Origin: Parcubacteria group bacterium ADurb.Bin115
Lineage (GTDB): Bacteria; Patescibacteriota; Patescibacteriia; Patescibacteriales; UBA12465
Reading direction: 5' to 3'
Assembly (NCBI GenBank): GCA_002070735.1
Contig: MWDX01000028.1
Span: 1-40,629 of the forward strand
DNA: 40,629 nucleotides
The notes beneath the pieces are model-generated. The model worked only from the letters and a program-made list of their open reading frames with translations. It was not told the origin of the DNA and made no database searches. This document shows, one piece after another, positions 7,417 to 15,141 of this stretch (the stretch's first letter is position 1; each line of letters starts with the position of its first letter). The position numbers and the translations under genes are program-made.

Positions 7417-8120
7417 AATTTAAAATATTGAGCATCTTCCCGGACATCCTTAACTCCTATCTCGAAGATAGCATTATTAAAAGGGCTGTTGCTAAAAAAA
7501 TTATTAAAATTGAAAAATACGACCTTAGAAATTGGACAAATGATAGACACCGCACTGTTGATGACGCTCCTTACGGAGGAGGAGCGGGGATGTTAATGAA
7601 AATAGAACCTCTCTATCAAGCACTTAAAGAGATAAAGAAGAAGAGCAAGGTTGATGTTAAAAAAAGAAAAATTATACTACTTTCAGCCAGCGGAAAAACT
7701 TGGAATCAAAAACTGGCTAAGCAATATAGTTGTCTTGAAGAAATAATTTTTATCTGCGGGCGCTATGAAGGCGTTGATGCGAGAATAAAAAAATTTATTG
7801 ATGAAGAAATTTCCATCGGCGACTATGTCTTAACCGGGGGCGAGCTCCCCGCCCTAGTAATAATTGATTCTATTACGAGACTGCTACCTGGTGTTTTGGG
7901 TAACAGCGCCAGCATTGAAGAAGAATCACACAACAAAAAAAATGTATTAGAGTACCCGCAATATACCCGGCCGGCTATCTTTGTAGCCGAAGGAAAAAAA
8001 TATGCTGTCCCTAAAGTTCTGCTTAAAGGAAATCATGCCCAAATAAAAGATTGGCGCCACAAAAAACAAAAAACAAAAAAAATAAATAACCATTTTGCTG
8101 ATATAAAGTCGGGTAATTAA
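7413..8120 (+). CDS. trmD: tRNA (guanine37-N1)-methyltransferase
   Basis: This 235-residue SPOUT-class protein starts with MKFKILSIFPDIL and contains DDAPYGGGAGMLMKIEPL. It also has the trefoil-knot SAM site (FICGRYEGVDARIKKF and SIGDYVLTGGELPALVIIDS) and the LGNSASIEEESH segment. TrmD methylates G37 of tRNAs with G36 and prevents frameshifting. Length and motifs are normal. rimM and rplS, its frequent partners, are not next to it. The ATG overlaps the end of the preceding pseudogene. Confidence 0.96.
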   Translation: MKFKILSIFPDILNSYLEDSIIKRAVAKKIIKIEKYDLRNWTNDRHRTVDDAPYGGGAGMLMKIEPLYQALKEIKKKSKVDVKKRKIILLSASGKTWNQKLAKQYSCLEEIIFICGRYEGVDARIKKFIDEEISIGDYVLTGGELPALVIIDSITRLLPGVLGNSASIEEESHNKKNVLEYPQYTRPAIFVAEGKKYAVPKVLLKGNHAQIKDWRHKKQKTKKINNHFADIKSGN

Positions 8121-8254
8121 ATGGTAACTTGACAGCTGAAAAAAGTCAGGTCTGGAAACGTTGCCCGCATCCAGACCGATAATTTTAAAACATCGGATAT
8201 TTTCGTTAATTCCTTAGCGGTGACTTCATTGGTAGCGCCGTTTAACGGCTCCAC
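8117..8254 (-). CDS. Possible 45-residue small protein
   Basis: A GTG-initiated frame on the minus strand reads 45 codons with balanced coding-like composition (EPLNGATNEVTAKELTKISD, then VLKLSVWMRATFPDL) and a TAA overlapping the trmD stop. I do not recognise it. It lies downstream of nrnA in the same direction. The same DNA contains a GGTCTGG/CCAGACC stem (about 8149-8177) and a GCCG/CGGC hairpin (about 8237-8249), so it might instead be a structured RNA or a 3' UTR. It could also be the tail of a decayed gene. Confidence 0.25.
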   Translation of the reverse strand: MEPLNGATNEVTAKELTKISDVLKLSVWMRATFPDLTFFSCQVTI

Positions 8255-8286
8255 AAATTAAAGTGAACCTTATATTTAACTGCTCA

Positions 8287-9321
8287 TTATATCTTATTAT
8301 CAACCAGTACCCACTGATTATCTATCTGCTCTAAGGTGCCAGGCAAAGTAAAACCAGCCGCTCTTTCATGTCCGCCACCACCTAGAGCGCGCGCCAATTT
8401 ACCCACCAGCATACCGTTGGGAGTACTTCTCAGGCTGCCTTTTACCAATCCGCGACGATCTTCATAGAGCAACATCACCGCCTTGGCCCCGGAGAGATTG
8501 CTTAAAAAACCGGCTAAGCCGCTAAAAAAATCACTTTCAGCAGCGCTGTCGAGATTATCTTGACCAAAAATATTTATTATATCGTCACGCGTAATAACAG
8601 CAAAAGCGAGTTGGTAGCGGGGATTCAATTTCAGTCTCTCTAAAGCCAGACCCCACATCTTAATCATAGCCATATCTTTATTACGCCAGACGTAGTTGGC
8701 AATTTTATTATAACGAGCACCGGCCGCCAAGGCGGCGGCAGCCGCTTTCATGGTAGCATCAGAGGCGGAAGGATAAAGAAAATTACCGGTATCGGTTAAA
8801 ATGCCGGTTAAAATACAATCGGCCAAATCTCTATTAAAAGATAGCTTGTTGGCGACAATAAAGTTATAGACTAATTCAGCGGTAGATGATAATTCTGGAT
8901 AACGTATTTCTAAGTCAGCGTAATCATCAATACGCGGATGATGATCAAACTCAATAACCTGGCCGCCTTTATGCTTAAATTCAAGAATATCATCACCTAT
9001 GGCCGTTCTGGCCAAAGAGCCGCAGTCGGCAACAATAATTAAATCAAAATAATCACGCAAAGAATCATTAATGCCTAACCCCTTCTTTAAAGAGCCTAAA
9101 TCACTATAGATAGTATTGACTCCGGGCAGATAATCAAATAACTCTTGATTTTTGTCCTGACAGAAACTACTCACTTCCTTGCCTAAATTAAGACCGAGTA
9201 AACGCAGGGCGGCGATAGAAGACAGGGCGTCGCCATCGGGACGGAGATGAGCAATAATTAAAATACGCTCTGACGAACGCATCATCTCTAAAGCCTTGAT
9301 TAACTTTGCCTGCATTTCCAT
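8287..9321 (-). CDS. nrnA: DHH-family phosphoesterase, NrnA-like
   Basis: This 344-residue protein has DHH/DHHA1 architecture. It has an N-terminal HLRPDGDALSS metal motif (about 24-34), VADCGSLART, an FDHHPR DHH motif near residue 125, and GILTDTGNFLYPSA. The C-terminal substrate motif GGGGHERAAGF lies near 315-325. NrnA enzymes hydrolyse very short oligoribonucleotides, 3'-phosphoadenosine phosphate, or in relatives cyclic dinucleotides. Which of these applies cannot be fixed from the sequence. It lies downstream of infB-rbfA but behind a terminator, and would finish the RNA decay begun by PNPase, RNase J and RNase Y encoded nearby. Confidence 0.9.
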   Translation of the reverse strand: MEMQAKLIKALEMMRSSERILIIAHLRPDGDALSSIAALRLLGLNLGKEVSSFCQDKNQELFDYLPGVNTIYSDLGSLKKGLGINDSLRDYFDLIIVADCGSLARTAIGDDILEFKHKGGQVIEFDHHPRIDDYADLEIRYPELSSTAELVYNFIVANKLSFNRDLADCILTGILTDTGNFLYPSASDATMKAAAAALAAGARYNKIANYVWRNKDMAMIKMWGLALERLKLNPRYQLAFAVITRDDIINIFGQDNLDSAAESDFFSGLAGFLSNLSGAKAVMLLYEDRRGLVKGSLRSTPNGMLVGKLARALGGGGHERAAGFTLPGTLEQIDNQWVLVDNKI

Positions 9322-9362
9322 AACTGGCTATTTTATCGATAAATTGCCTAAATGTCAAAACT

Positions 9363-9394
9363 AAAAAACCGCCCTAACGAAAGGCGGCCTTTTT
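9363..9394 (-). terminator. Intrinsic terminator after rbfA
   Basis: A CCGCC/GGCGG stem has an A run on one side and a T run on the other. On the minus strand it lies 20 bases past the rbfA stop. It separates infB-rbfA from nrnA. Confidence 0.75.
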
Positions 9395-9414
9395 ATATAA
9401 CTAATAACAATAAA

Positions 9415-9771
9415 TTAGAAAACATGGCCATTATTATCTCCCTCACTGTCAATCTTCAAAAAAACCTCCTCCAAATCAGCCGCTTTCTTTTCGGTGGAAT
9501 CAAACTCCCATAATAAACGTGGCACCTTGCGCAAACGCGTCTTTTTGATAATACCTGACACGATTCTTCCTGAAGAAGCTTTTAGTTTTTTCAAAGCAGT
9601 TCCCGCCATCTTATCCGGCCACACAGACACAGCCACCTTCGCCTGCTGTAAATCAGGAGTACAGGAAACATAAGAAATAGTCAGAAATACCTCCGGTAGT
9701 TCCAGCTCTCTATTAATGGCGACTGCTAATTCGCGATGTAAAAGCTCATTAAACTGTTCAACTTTAGACAT
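9415..9771 (-). CDS. rbfA: Ribosome-binding factor A
   Basis: With the ATG at 9771 the protein has 118 residues, the usual RbfA size. It reads MSKVEQFNELLHRELAVAIN at the start, then a KH-like core with VFLTISYVSCTPDLQQAKVAVSV and a RKVPRLLWEFDST segment. RbfA matures the 30S subunit and acts in cold adaptation. I prefer 9771 over an upstream TTG at 9822 because it begins one base after the infB stop, whereas the longer form would overlap infB by 50 bases. The infB-rbfA order is widely conserved. Confidence 0.9.
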   Translation of the reverse strand: MSKVEQFNELLHRELAVAINRELELPEVFLTISYVSCTPDLQQAKVAVSVWPDKMAGTALKKLKASSGRIVSGIIKKTRLRKVPRLLWEFDSTEKKAADLEEVFLKIDSEGDNNGHVF

Positions 9772-9772
9772 A

Positions 9773-11758
9773 TTATATCTTCTCAATGTTATGGTCTTCA
9801 CGATAAAATTCCAAAATGTCACCCTCTAAAATTACAGGCTGACCTTCAAATTTCAATCCGCACTCCTCACCCTCTTCCACAAATTTAACTTCTTGCTTAG
9901 CCGACTGCAAGCCAGTAATTTTACCGGTGGTAATAAAATCCTCTCCCCGCCAAACATTAACGATAGCCTCATTTTCCGGGCGGCCAGATAAAACTTTGCC
10001 GCCAATAATTTGCTGTTGTTTTTCGGTACGGAAAATGGCTAAAACTTTAAGTTTACCTAATTCAATCCTAATTATTTCTTCCGGTACCAACTTCTGCATT
10101 TCCTCTTTAACATACTTAATTAAATCATAAATAATGGAAAAAAAGTGGACATCGATATTTTTACTCCTGGCTAAATTTTCCACATTAGGCGCCATTTTCG
10201 TATTAAAGCAGATAATCTGAGAATTTGAATCCTCGGCCCGCTTAACGTCGCCCTCGGTAACATTACCTAAACCCTTAGCGACTATTTTTACCTTTACTTT
10301 TTCCGTATTAATCTTCATTAGAGACTCTTCAATCGCCTCTGCCGAACCCAAAAAATCACTTTTAATTACCAGATTAACTTTAGCCGTAGCATCGTCAGCG
10401 TTTTCTGGTTGAGCAATAGACATTATTTTTTCCTTTTTAACATCGGTGCTCTTTATTTTACGCATCTTTAATTTTTTGCCAGCGCCGACATAAAGAATAT
10501 CACCCACCGAAGGAGAAATCTTTAATCCTAAAATTTTTACCGGCACCGACGGTCCAGCCTCTTTAATTTCTTCGCCTTTATAATTCTTTAAAGATTTAAC
10601 TCTACCATAAACTACATCCTCAAAACAAAGCTGGTCGCCTACACGCAAAGTTCCATTCTGCACCAACAAAGTAGCTACCGGACCGGCCGCTTTATCAACA
10701 TTAGATTCAACCACTGTACCAGCAGCTTCCGCTTCGGGGTTAGCCCTTAGAGAATCACCTAATTCCGCATCTGCCGTTAAAATAACCATATCAAGCAATT
10801 CTTCTACTCCTGTGCCCTCCTTGGCTGAAATGGGCACGCAGATAGTCTTGCCGCCCCAATCTTCCGGAGTAATATTTAACTGATTAGCTAAATCTTGTTT
10901 GGTTTTCATCACATCAGCTTCTGGTTTATCGATTTTATTAATAGCCACTAAAAATGGCAATTTTGCCGCTTCAATAATACGGAAAGCTTCAACTGTTTGT
11001 GGTTTAACGCCGTCATCAGCAGCCACTACCAAAATAGCGATATCCGCCACCTTGGCGCCACGACTACGCATCGCCGTAAAAGCTTCATGACCAGGAGTGT
11101 CTATAAAAGTAAGTTTCCGGTCTTTGCGCGCTACTTGATAGGCACCAATGTGCTGAGTTATACCCCCCGTCTCTCCTGCGATAACATTAGTTAAACGAAT
11201 GGAGTCAAGCAATTTGGTTTTCCCATGGTCAACGTGCCCCATAACAACAATGACGGGCGGGCGTGATTGTAAATCTTCTGGCTTCTCTGAATCTAAAATG
11301 TCTTTTAATTTTTTTTCTTCTTTAGTTTTCTCATCCGCGTCGGTTTCTGCTAAAAGCTGGATATCTAAATTAAGATCGGCACCGATAATAACGGCCGTAT
11401 CAAAATCAATCTTTTCGTTAATAGAAGTAAAAACGCCATTCTTAATAAGCTCTTGTAATAAGCGATTAACTGGAATTTGTGATATTTCAGCTAAAGCGCG
11501 GACAGTAATGACGGGCGGAATCAAAATTGTTTTTTTTTCTTTTGGCAAAATAGCCTCATCTTGCTTCTTGGCACGTTCAACCGCCTTTCTTTGCTCCCAC
11601 TGACGTCTAAAAATTGGCCAATCTTTAATAATTTTTTTGGCGGTATTATTATCTACTTTAATCGCCTTTTGACCGATGGCAAAACCAAGTTCAGGCAATA
11701 AATCGCGCAATTCTTGAGGAGAAATGCGCAAAATTCTAGCTAATTCTGTAATATTCAT
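9773..11758 (-). CDS. infB: Translation initiation factor IF-2
   Basis: This 661-residue protein starts with two small IF2-N helical modules (about 1-47 and 82-130). The GTPase domain has GHVDHGKT at 174-181, a GGITQHIG switch near 198-205, DTPGHE at 220-225 and NKID at 274-277. Domains II to IV follow. It loads fMet-tRNA onto the 30S subunit and promotes subunit joining. The long repetitive N-terminal region of enterobacterial IF-2 is absent. A 17-base-spaced promoter lies about 50 bases upstream, divergent from rny. Confidence 0.97.
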   Translation of the reverse strand: MNITELARILRISPQELRDLLPELGFAIGQKAIKVDNNTAKKIIKDWPIFRRQWEQRKAVERAKKQDEAILPKEKKTILIPPVITVRALAEISQIPVNRLLQELIKNGVFTSINEKIDFDTAVIIGADLNLDIQLLAETDADEKTKEEKKLKDILDSEKPEDLQSRPPVIVVMGHVDHGKTKLLDSIRLTNVIAGETGGITQHIGAYQVARKDRKLTFIDTPGHEAFTAMRSRGAKVADIAILVVAADDGVKPQTVEAFRIIEAAKLPFLVAINKIDKPEADVMKTKQDLANQLNITPEDWGGKTICVPISAKEGTGVEELLDMVILTADAELGDSLRANPEAEAAGTVVESNVDKAAGPVATLLVQNGTLRVGDQLCFEDVVYGRVKSLKNYKGEEIKEAGPSVPVKILGLKISPSVGDILYVGAGKKLKMRKIKSTDVKKEKIMSIAQPENADDATAKVNLVIKSDFLGSAEAIEESLMKINTEKVKVKIVAKGLGNVTEGDVKRAEDSNSQIICFNTKMAPNVENLARSKNIDVHFFSIIYDLIKYVKEEMQKLVPEEIIRIELGKLKVLAIFRTEKQQQIIGGKVLSGRPENEAIVNVWRGEDFITTGKITGLQSAKQEVKFVEEGEECGLKFEGQPVILEGDILEFYREDHNIEKI

Positions 11759-11810
11759 AAAAATTTAACAAATGACTTATTTAGAGACTGATTTTATTAA
11801 TTATTTTTAA

Positions 11811-11839
11811 ATATTACTTTATTTTTTAAATTTAGTCAA
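11811..11839 (-). promoter_or_regulatory. Promoter for infB
   Basis: On the minus strand, TTGACT (11839-11834) and TAATAT (11816-11811) have a 17-base spacer. They give a leader of about 45 bases. Its -35 is 22 bases from the -35 of the divergent rny promoter. Confidence 0.7.
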
Positions 11840-11861
11840 TGAAAAACTAGCAAAAAATGCC

Positions 11862-11890
11862 TTTACAAAGACAAAAATAATTGCTAAGAT
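11862..11890 (+). promoter_or_regulatory. Promoter for rny
   Basis: TTTACA at 11862-11867 and TAAGAT at 11885-11890 have a 17-base spacer, in the 361-base gap between infB and rny. The predicted start gives an unusually long leader of about 240 bases. Confidence 0.6.
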
Positions 11891-11981
11891 AATTACTAAT
11901 ATTACTTAGCAATTAATAATTAGCCGAAATTCAAGATAAGCCCGATTTTAGCTGATAATAAGAAATCCTCACTAAAACCGG
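11879..11981 (+). promoter_or_regulatory. Inverted repeats at the rny promoter and leader
   Basis: AATTGCTAAG (11879-11888) and CTTAGCAATT (11905-11914) are perfect inverted arms separated by 16 bases. The left arm covers the promoter -10. It could be an operator, or a hairpin if transcription starts upstream. Further on, CCGATTTTAG (11942-11951) faces CTAAAACCGG (11972-11981) with one mismatch. This is followed by ACGTTTTTATT, a terminator-like layout. The rest of the gap up to 12140 shows no further convincing feature. Confidence 0.45.
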
Positions 11982-12140
11982 ACGTTTTTATTCCCATTAT
12001 TATCTTATATTTACCTAAACACTGAAATGATTACTCATGTTGTTATCAATTTTTACCCATATTACACAAAAACCTTAATATAAGAGGAAATTTTATTTTT
12101 TACAGATTCAGATGCTTTCTTGTTTTCGGTCTTTACTTTT

Positions 12141-13655
12141 ATGGAATATGTAATCGCTGCTATCGCTGTTGTGGGTGGTTTTTTTATTGGTACTTGGTTT
12201 CAACAGAAAAAAACGAGCCGCCGTATCAAGGGCGCTGAAAAAAAAGCAGATAACATCATTAGTGAAGCCAAGGTTAAAGAAAAAGAGCTATTACTTAAAG
12301 CCCAAGACAAAGCCCTTAAAATCATTGAAGAAGCCAAACGAGAAGAAGCTCAGCGACGCAAAGAAATTAACGGACTCCAGAATCGCCTTGAACAAAGAGA
12401 AAGCGCCTTCTCCCAAAAACTGTTAGATCTCCAGGAAAAACAACAAAAATTATACGACAAGGTTAATGAGGTTCAAGAAATTAAAGAGCGCATTAAAACT
12501 ATTAAAGAAGAACAGGCAAAGAAACTGGAAGAAATGGCAAATCTCACTCAGGAAGAAGCCAAAGATTTACTGTTGAAAAATATTGAAGAAAAAGCGGAAG
12601 AGGACTTAATGATTCGCGTCCGCAAGTTAGAAGAAGATAATAACGACAAGCTACAAGAAAAAGCCAAGGATATCATGGCTCTAGCGATGCAGAGAATGGT
12701 GTCATCATACACGGTTGAATTAACTACCACCACGATTGACTTACCTAATGACGAAATGAAAGGGCGCATCATTGGTCGCGAAGGAAGGAACATTAAAGCC
12801 ATTGAACAAATGACCGGCGTCGAAATAATTGTTGACGACACTCCCAATGCTATTACTGTTTCTGGCTTTTCCTTAATTAGACGCCATATCGCCAAAAAAA
12901 CCCTAGATTATTTGATAAAAGACGGGCGCATTCATCCTACTAAAATTGAAGAGGCGGTAGAGATGGCTAAAAAAGAGCTGGCGGTTGACATTAAGAAGGC
13001 CGGCGAAGAAGCGATGTACGAAGTTGGCATTACCGGCTTTGACCCTAAATTAGTACAGATTCTTGGACGTTTAAAATACCGCACGAGTTATGGCCAGAAC
13101 ACTTTAAGTCATTCAATTGAAGTTGCCCATTTGGCGGCGATGCTAGCTGAAGAATTGGGTTCAGATGTCACTTTAGCTAAAAAGGGTGGTCTGCTCCATG
13201 ATATTGGCAAGGCGGTTGATCATGAAGTTCAAGGTAATCATACCGAAATCGGACGCGACATCGCTAAAAAATTCAATTTACCCGAAGAAATTATTGCCCC
13301 TATCGCCACTCATCATGATGACCAGCCCGCCACTCTTACCTCAGTAATAGTCAAGGTCGCCGATGCTATTTCCTCAGCCAGACCAGGGGCCAGAAGCGAT
13401 AGCCACGAAAACTACATTCAACGCCTAGAAGAATTAGAAAAAATTGCCACCAGCTTTGAGGGCATTGAAAAAGCCTACGCCATCCAAGCCGGACGCGAAA
13501 TTAGAGTCTTTGTTAAGCCGGAAGCTATTGATGACTTCAAGGCTCACAATCTAGCTAGAGATATTGCTAAAAAAATAGAAACTGAATTAAAATACCCTGG
13601 AGAAATCAAAATCAACGTCATCAGAGAAACTAGGGTAATAGAATACGCCAGATAA
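12141..13655 (+). CDS. rny: Ribonuclease Y
   Basis: From ATG 12141 the product has 504 residues. It has an N-terminal membrane anchor (about 3-18, YVIAAIAVVGGFFIG), a long Lys/Glu/Gln coiled coil (about 25-175), a KH domain with GRIIGREGRN (about 208-217), and an HD domain with HSIEVAHLA and LLHDIGKAVDHE (HD pair near 353-354). RNase Y is a membrane-bound endoribonuclease that starts mRNA decay. A TTG at 12120 is in frame, but the ATG leaves the anchor at the usual distance from the N-terminus. It lies behind a long leader with inverted repeats, which may allow autoregulation. Confidence 0.96.
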   Translation: MEYVIAAIAVVGGFFIGTWFQQKKTSRRIKGAEKKADNIISEAKVKEKELLLKAQDKALKIIEEAKREEAQRRKEINGLQNRLEQRESAFSQKLLDLQEKQQKLYDKVNEVQEIKERIKTIKEEQAKKLEEMANLTQEEAKDLLLKNIEEKAEEDLMIRVRKLEEDNNDKLQEKAKDIMALAMQRMVSSYTVELTTTTIDLPNDEMKGRIIGREGRNIKAIEQMTGVEIIVDDTPNAITVSGFSLIRRHIAKKTLDYLIKDGRIHPTKIEEAVEMAKKELAVDIKKAGEEAMYEVGITGFDPKLVQILGRLKYRTSYGQNTLSHSIEVAHLAAMLAEELGSDVTLAKKGGLLHDIGKAVDHEVQGNHTEIGRDIAKKFNLPEEIIAPIATHHDDQPATLTSVIVKVADAISSARPGARSDSHENYIQRLEELEKIATSFEGIEKAYAIQAGREIRVFVKPEAIDDFKAHNLARDIAKKIETELKYPGEIKINVIRETRVIEYAR

Positions 13656-13666
13656 ATTATAATTAA

Positions 13667-13695
13667 CGCCACCTCCCCAACTGGGGTTAGGCGCC
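13667..13695 (+). promoter_or_regulatory. Hairpin just before the HU gene
   Basis: CGCC (13667-13670) pairs with GGCG (13690-13693) around an inner CCCC/GGGG stem, ending 8 bases before the ATG. It lies where a ribosome binding site would be, and none is visible. It could be a translational control element or a processing site. Confidence 0.35.
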
Positions 13696-13701
13696 AAATA
13701 T

Positions 13702-13989
13702 ATGAATAAAGCGCAATTAATCGACAAACTCTACCACGAAGTAGAGGGCCTGAACAAGAAACAAACGGAAAAAATGCTTGATGTCTTAACCGACACCATC
13801 ATTGAGGAGCTAAAAAATGACCGCGAGGTTACCATCACCGGTTTTGGCACCTTTCTTTCCCGAGTTCGCTACTCTCGTGGAGGTGTCAATCCTCAAAACC
13901 CCAAAGAAAGAATTACCATTCCGGCGGTTAAAGTGGCCAAATTCAAAACTGGCTACAACCTCAAACAAGCGCTGAAAGGTAAGCGCTAA
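13702..13989 (+). CDS. hup: HU-family DNA-binding protein
   Basis: This 95-residue protein has the complete HU/IHF fold: MNKAQLIDKLYHEVEGLNKK, the EVTITGFGTFLSRVR core, the DNA-contacting arm with GGVNPQNPKERITIPAVKVAKFK, and the GYNLKQALKG end. Such proteins bend and compact DNA. Whether it is HU or IHF-like cannot be told. It lies 46 bases after rny and is followed by a 13-bp hairpin, then three tRNA genes in the same direction. Confidence 0.93.
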   Translation: MNKAQLIDKLYHEVEGLNKKQTEKMLDVLTDTIIEELKNDREVTITGFGTFLSRVRYSRGGVNPQNPKERITIPAVKVAKFKTGYNLKQALKGKR

Positions 13990-14009
13990 AATAAATATTA
14001 TTTGCTTTA

Positions 14010-14043
14010 AAAGCTTGCCCGGGGCTCTCTCCGGGCAAGCTTT
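14010..14043 (+). terminator. Strong hairpin after the HU gene
   Basis: A perfect 13-bp stem (14010-14022 with 14031-14043, core GCTTGCCCGG) encloses an 8-base loop. The T run is only three bases, so it may act as a terminator, an mRNA 3' end stabiliser, or a processing site ahead of the tRNA genes. Confidence 0.55.
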
Positions 14044-14057
14044 ATGCCGATAATAAA

Positions 14058-14131
14058 GCTCCGGTAGCTCAATTGGATAGAGCGTGTGGCTTCGGACCAC
14101 AAGGTTAGAGGTTCGAGTCCTCTCCGGAGCA
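14058..14131 (+). tRNA. tRNA-Arg (anticodon TCG)
   Basis: The acceptor stem GCTCCGG/CCGGAGC, D arm GCTC/GAGC, anticodon stem TGTGG/CCACA with loop CTTCGGA and T arm GAGG-TTCGAGT-CCTC all fold. The anticodon TCG reads CGA and CGG. The discriminator is A and CCA is not encoded. Confidence 0.93.
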
Positions 14132-14153
14132 CTAAACCTGTCCTTTTCAGGTA

Positions 14154-14182
14154 TTGACTCTTAGGCTGATGATAAATATAAT
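14154..14182 (+). promoter_or_regulatory. Consensus promoter before tRNA-Met/tRNA-Lys
   Basis: TTGACT (14154-14159) and a perfect TATAAT (14177-14182) have a 17-base spacer, about 90 bases before tRNA-Met. Confidence 0.75.
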
Positions 14183-14269
14183 AGTCCCATACATGCACGG
14201 TTAAATTGACTTGATCACTACCCATTAAGTCATCAGATGCGTAGCAGCACTTAATAATATAGAATTTTA

Positions 14270-14343
14270 GGCTGGGTAGCTCAGCTGGTTAGAGCGTAGC
14301 ACTCATAACGCTAAGGTCGAGGGTTCGAGCCCCTCCCCAGCCA
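14270..14343 (+). tRNA. tRNA-Met (anticodon CAT), elongator type
   Basis: The acceptor GGCTGGG/CCCAGCC is fully paired. The anticodon loop is CTCATAA and the T arm GAGGG-TTCGAGC-CCCTC. The paired first acceptor position and absence of three G-C pairs in the anticodon stem argue against an initiator. An Ile tRNA modified at C34 is not excluded. CCA is not encoded. Confidence 0.9.
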
Positions 14344-14414
14344 CAGAAATTAATTACAAACAAAGTTCAAAAATTATTAACCATAACAATTAGATTGAAC
14401 ATAATAATGATAAT

Positions 14415-14487
14415 GCGCCTATAGCTCAGCTGGTAGAGCAACTCCCTCTTAAGGAGATGGTCGTGGGTTCGAATCCCTCTGGGCGCA
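14415..14487 (+). tRNA. tRNA-Lys (anticodon CTT)
   Basis: The acceptor GCGCCTA pairs with TGGGCGC (one G-T pair). The anticodon stem CTCC/GGAG holds the loop CTCTTAA, and the T arm with GTTCGAATC is normal. The discriminator is A followed by CCG, so CCA is not encoded. It is 31 bases upstream of adk. Confidence 0.92.
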
Positions 14488-14518
14488 CCGATAAATATAG
14501 TTCATTTAGCTAATATTT

Positions 14519-15076
14519 ATGCGAAATTTTATTATATTTGGACCGCCAGGAGCTGGCAAGGGGACACAGGCACAAAAGATAGCCAATGAATTCAATTTAC
14601 ACCACCTCTCTACAGGAGCGCTATTGCGGGAAGAAATTTCCCGTCAAACTGAAATCGGACAAAAAGTGCAAAAAATAATGGACCAAGGGGGATTAGTAGA
14701 CGACAGCATCGTCAATGCTATTGTTAAAGATAAAATCACACAAAACAGCCAAGGAGACGGTTTTATTTTTGACGGATATCCCAGAACAATGGCTCAGGCA
14801 AAAAATCTAGACGCACTCCTTACCGCAAAGGCTCTCCCGTTAGTTTTAAACTTGGAGGTAGAAGAAAAAGAATTAATGGAAAGACTAAAATTGCGCGGAC
14901 AAGAATCTGGCCGCAGCGATGATAATGAAAAGACCGTTAAAAATCGTCTCCGCCTCTATAGCGAACAGACTCGCCCTTTACTTGATTTCTATGCTCGCCA
15001 AAAACGCCTAATTAGTGTTAATGGCCAGGGCACAATTGAAGAAGTCTTCCAATTACTACGAAACCAAATAAAATAA
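14519..15076 (+). CDS. adk: Adenylate kinase, short form
   Basis: This 185-residue P-loop kinase has IIFGPPGAGKGTQ at residues 4-16, the AMP site LSTGALLREEI, FDGYPRTMAQA and the short LID RLKLRGQESGRSDDN followed by KTVKNRLRLY. The short LID lacks the zinc or 30-residue insertion of long adenylate kinases. It interconverts ATP, AMP and ADP. It follows the tRNA-Lys gene by 31 bases and probably shares its transcript, ending at a strong terminator. Confidence 0.95.
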   Translation: MRNFIIFGPPGAGKGTQAQKIANEFNLHHLSTGALLREEISRQTEIGQKVQKIMDQGGLVDDSIVNAIVKDKITQNSQGDGFIFDGYPRTMAQAKNLDALLTAKALPLVLNLEVEEKELMERLKLRGQESGRSDDNEKTVKNRLRLYSEQTRPLLDFYARQKRLISVNGQGTIEEVFQLLRNQIK

Positions 15077-15091
15077 AAAAAGCGATAAAAA

Positions 15092-15120
15092 AAGAACCAT
15101 TTGTTGGTTCTTTTTTATTT
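15092..15120 (+). terminator. Intrinsic terminator after adk
   Basis: AAGAACCA (15092-15099) pairs with TGGTTCTT (15105-15112) over a short loop, followed by a long T run. It is 16 bases after the adk stop and also faces the convergent UMP kinase gene. Confidence 0.85.
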
Positions 15121-15141
15121 TTTGTTTAAGCCCTAATCAGC

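Noticed and set aside
11199-11603. Long open frames opposite infB, pnp, ftsH, glmM and the hypothetical at 32532
   Set aside because: They are antisense to clear genes, have no family motifs and follow the codon bias of the sense gene.
14010-14043. Reading the hairpin after the HU gene as a tRNA or riboswitch part
   Set aside because: It is a single perfect stem-loop with no conserved loop sequence, fitting a terminator or 3' end structure better.
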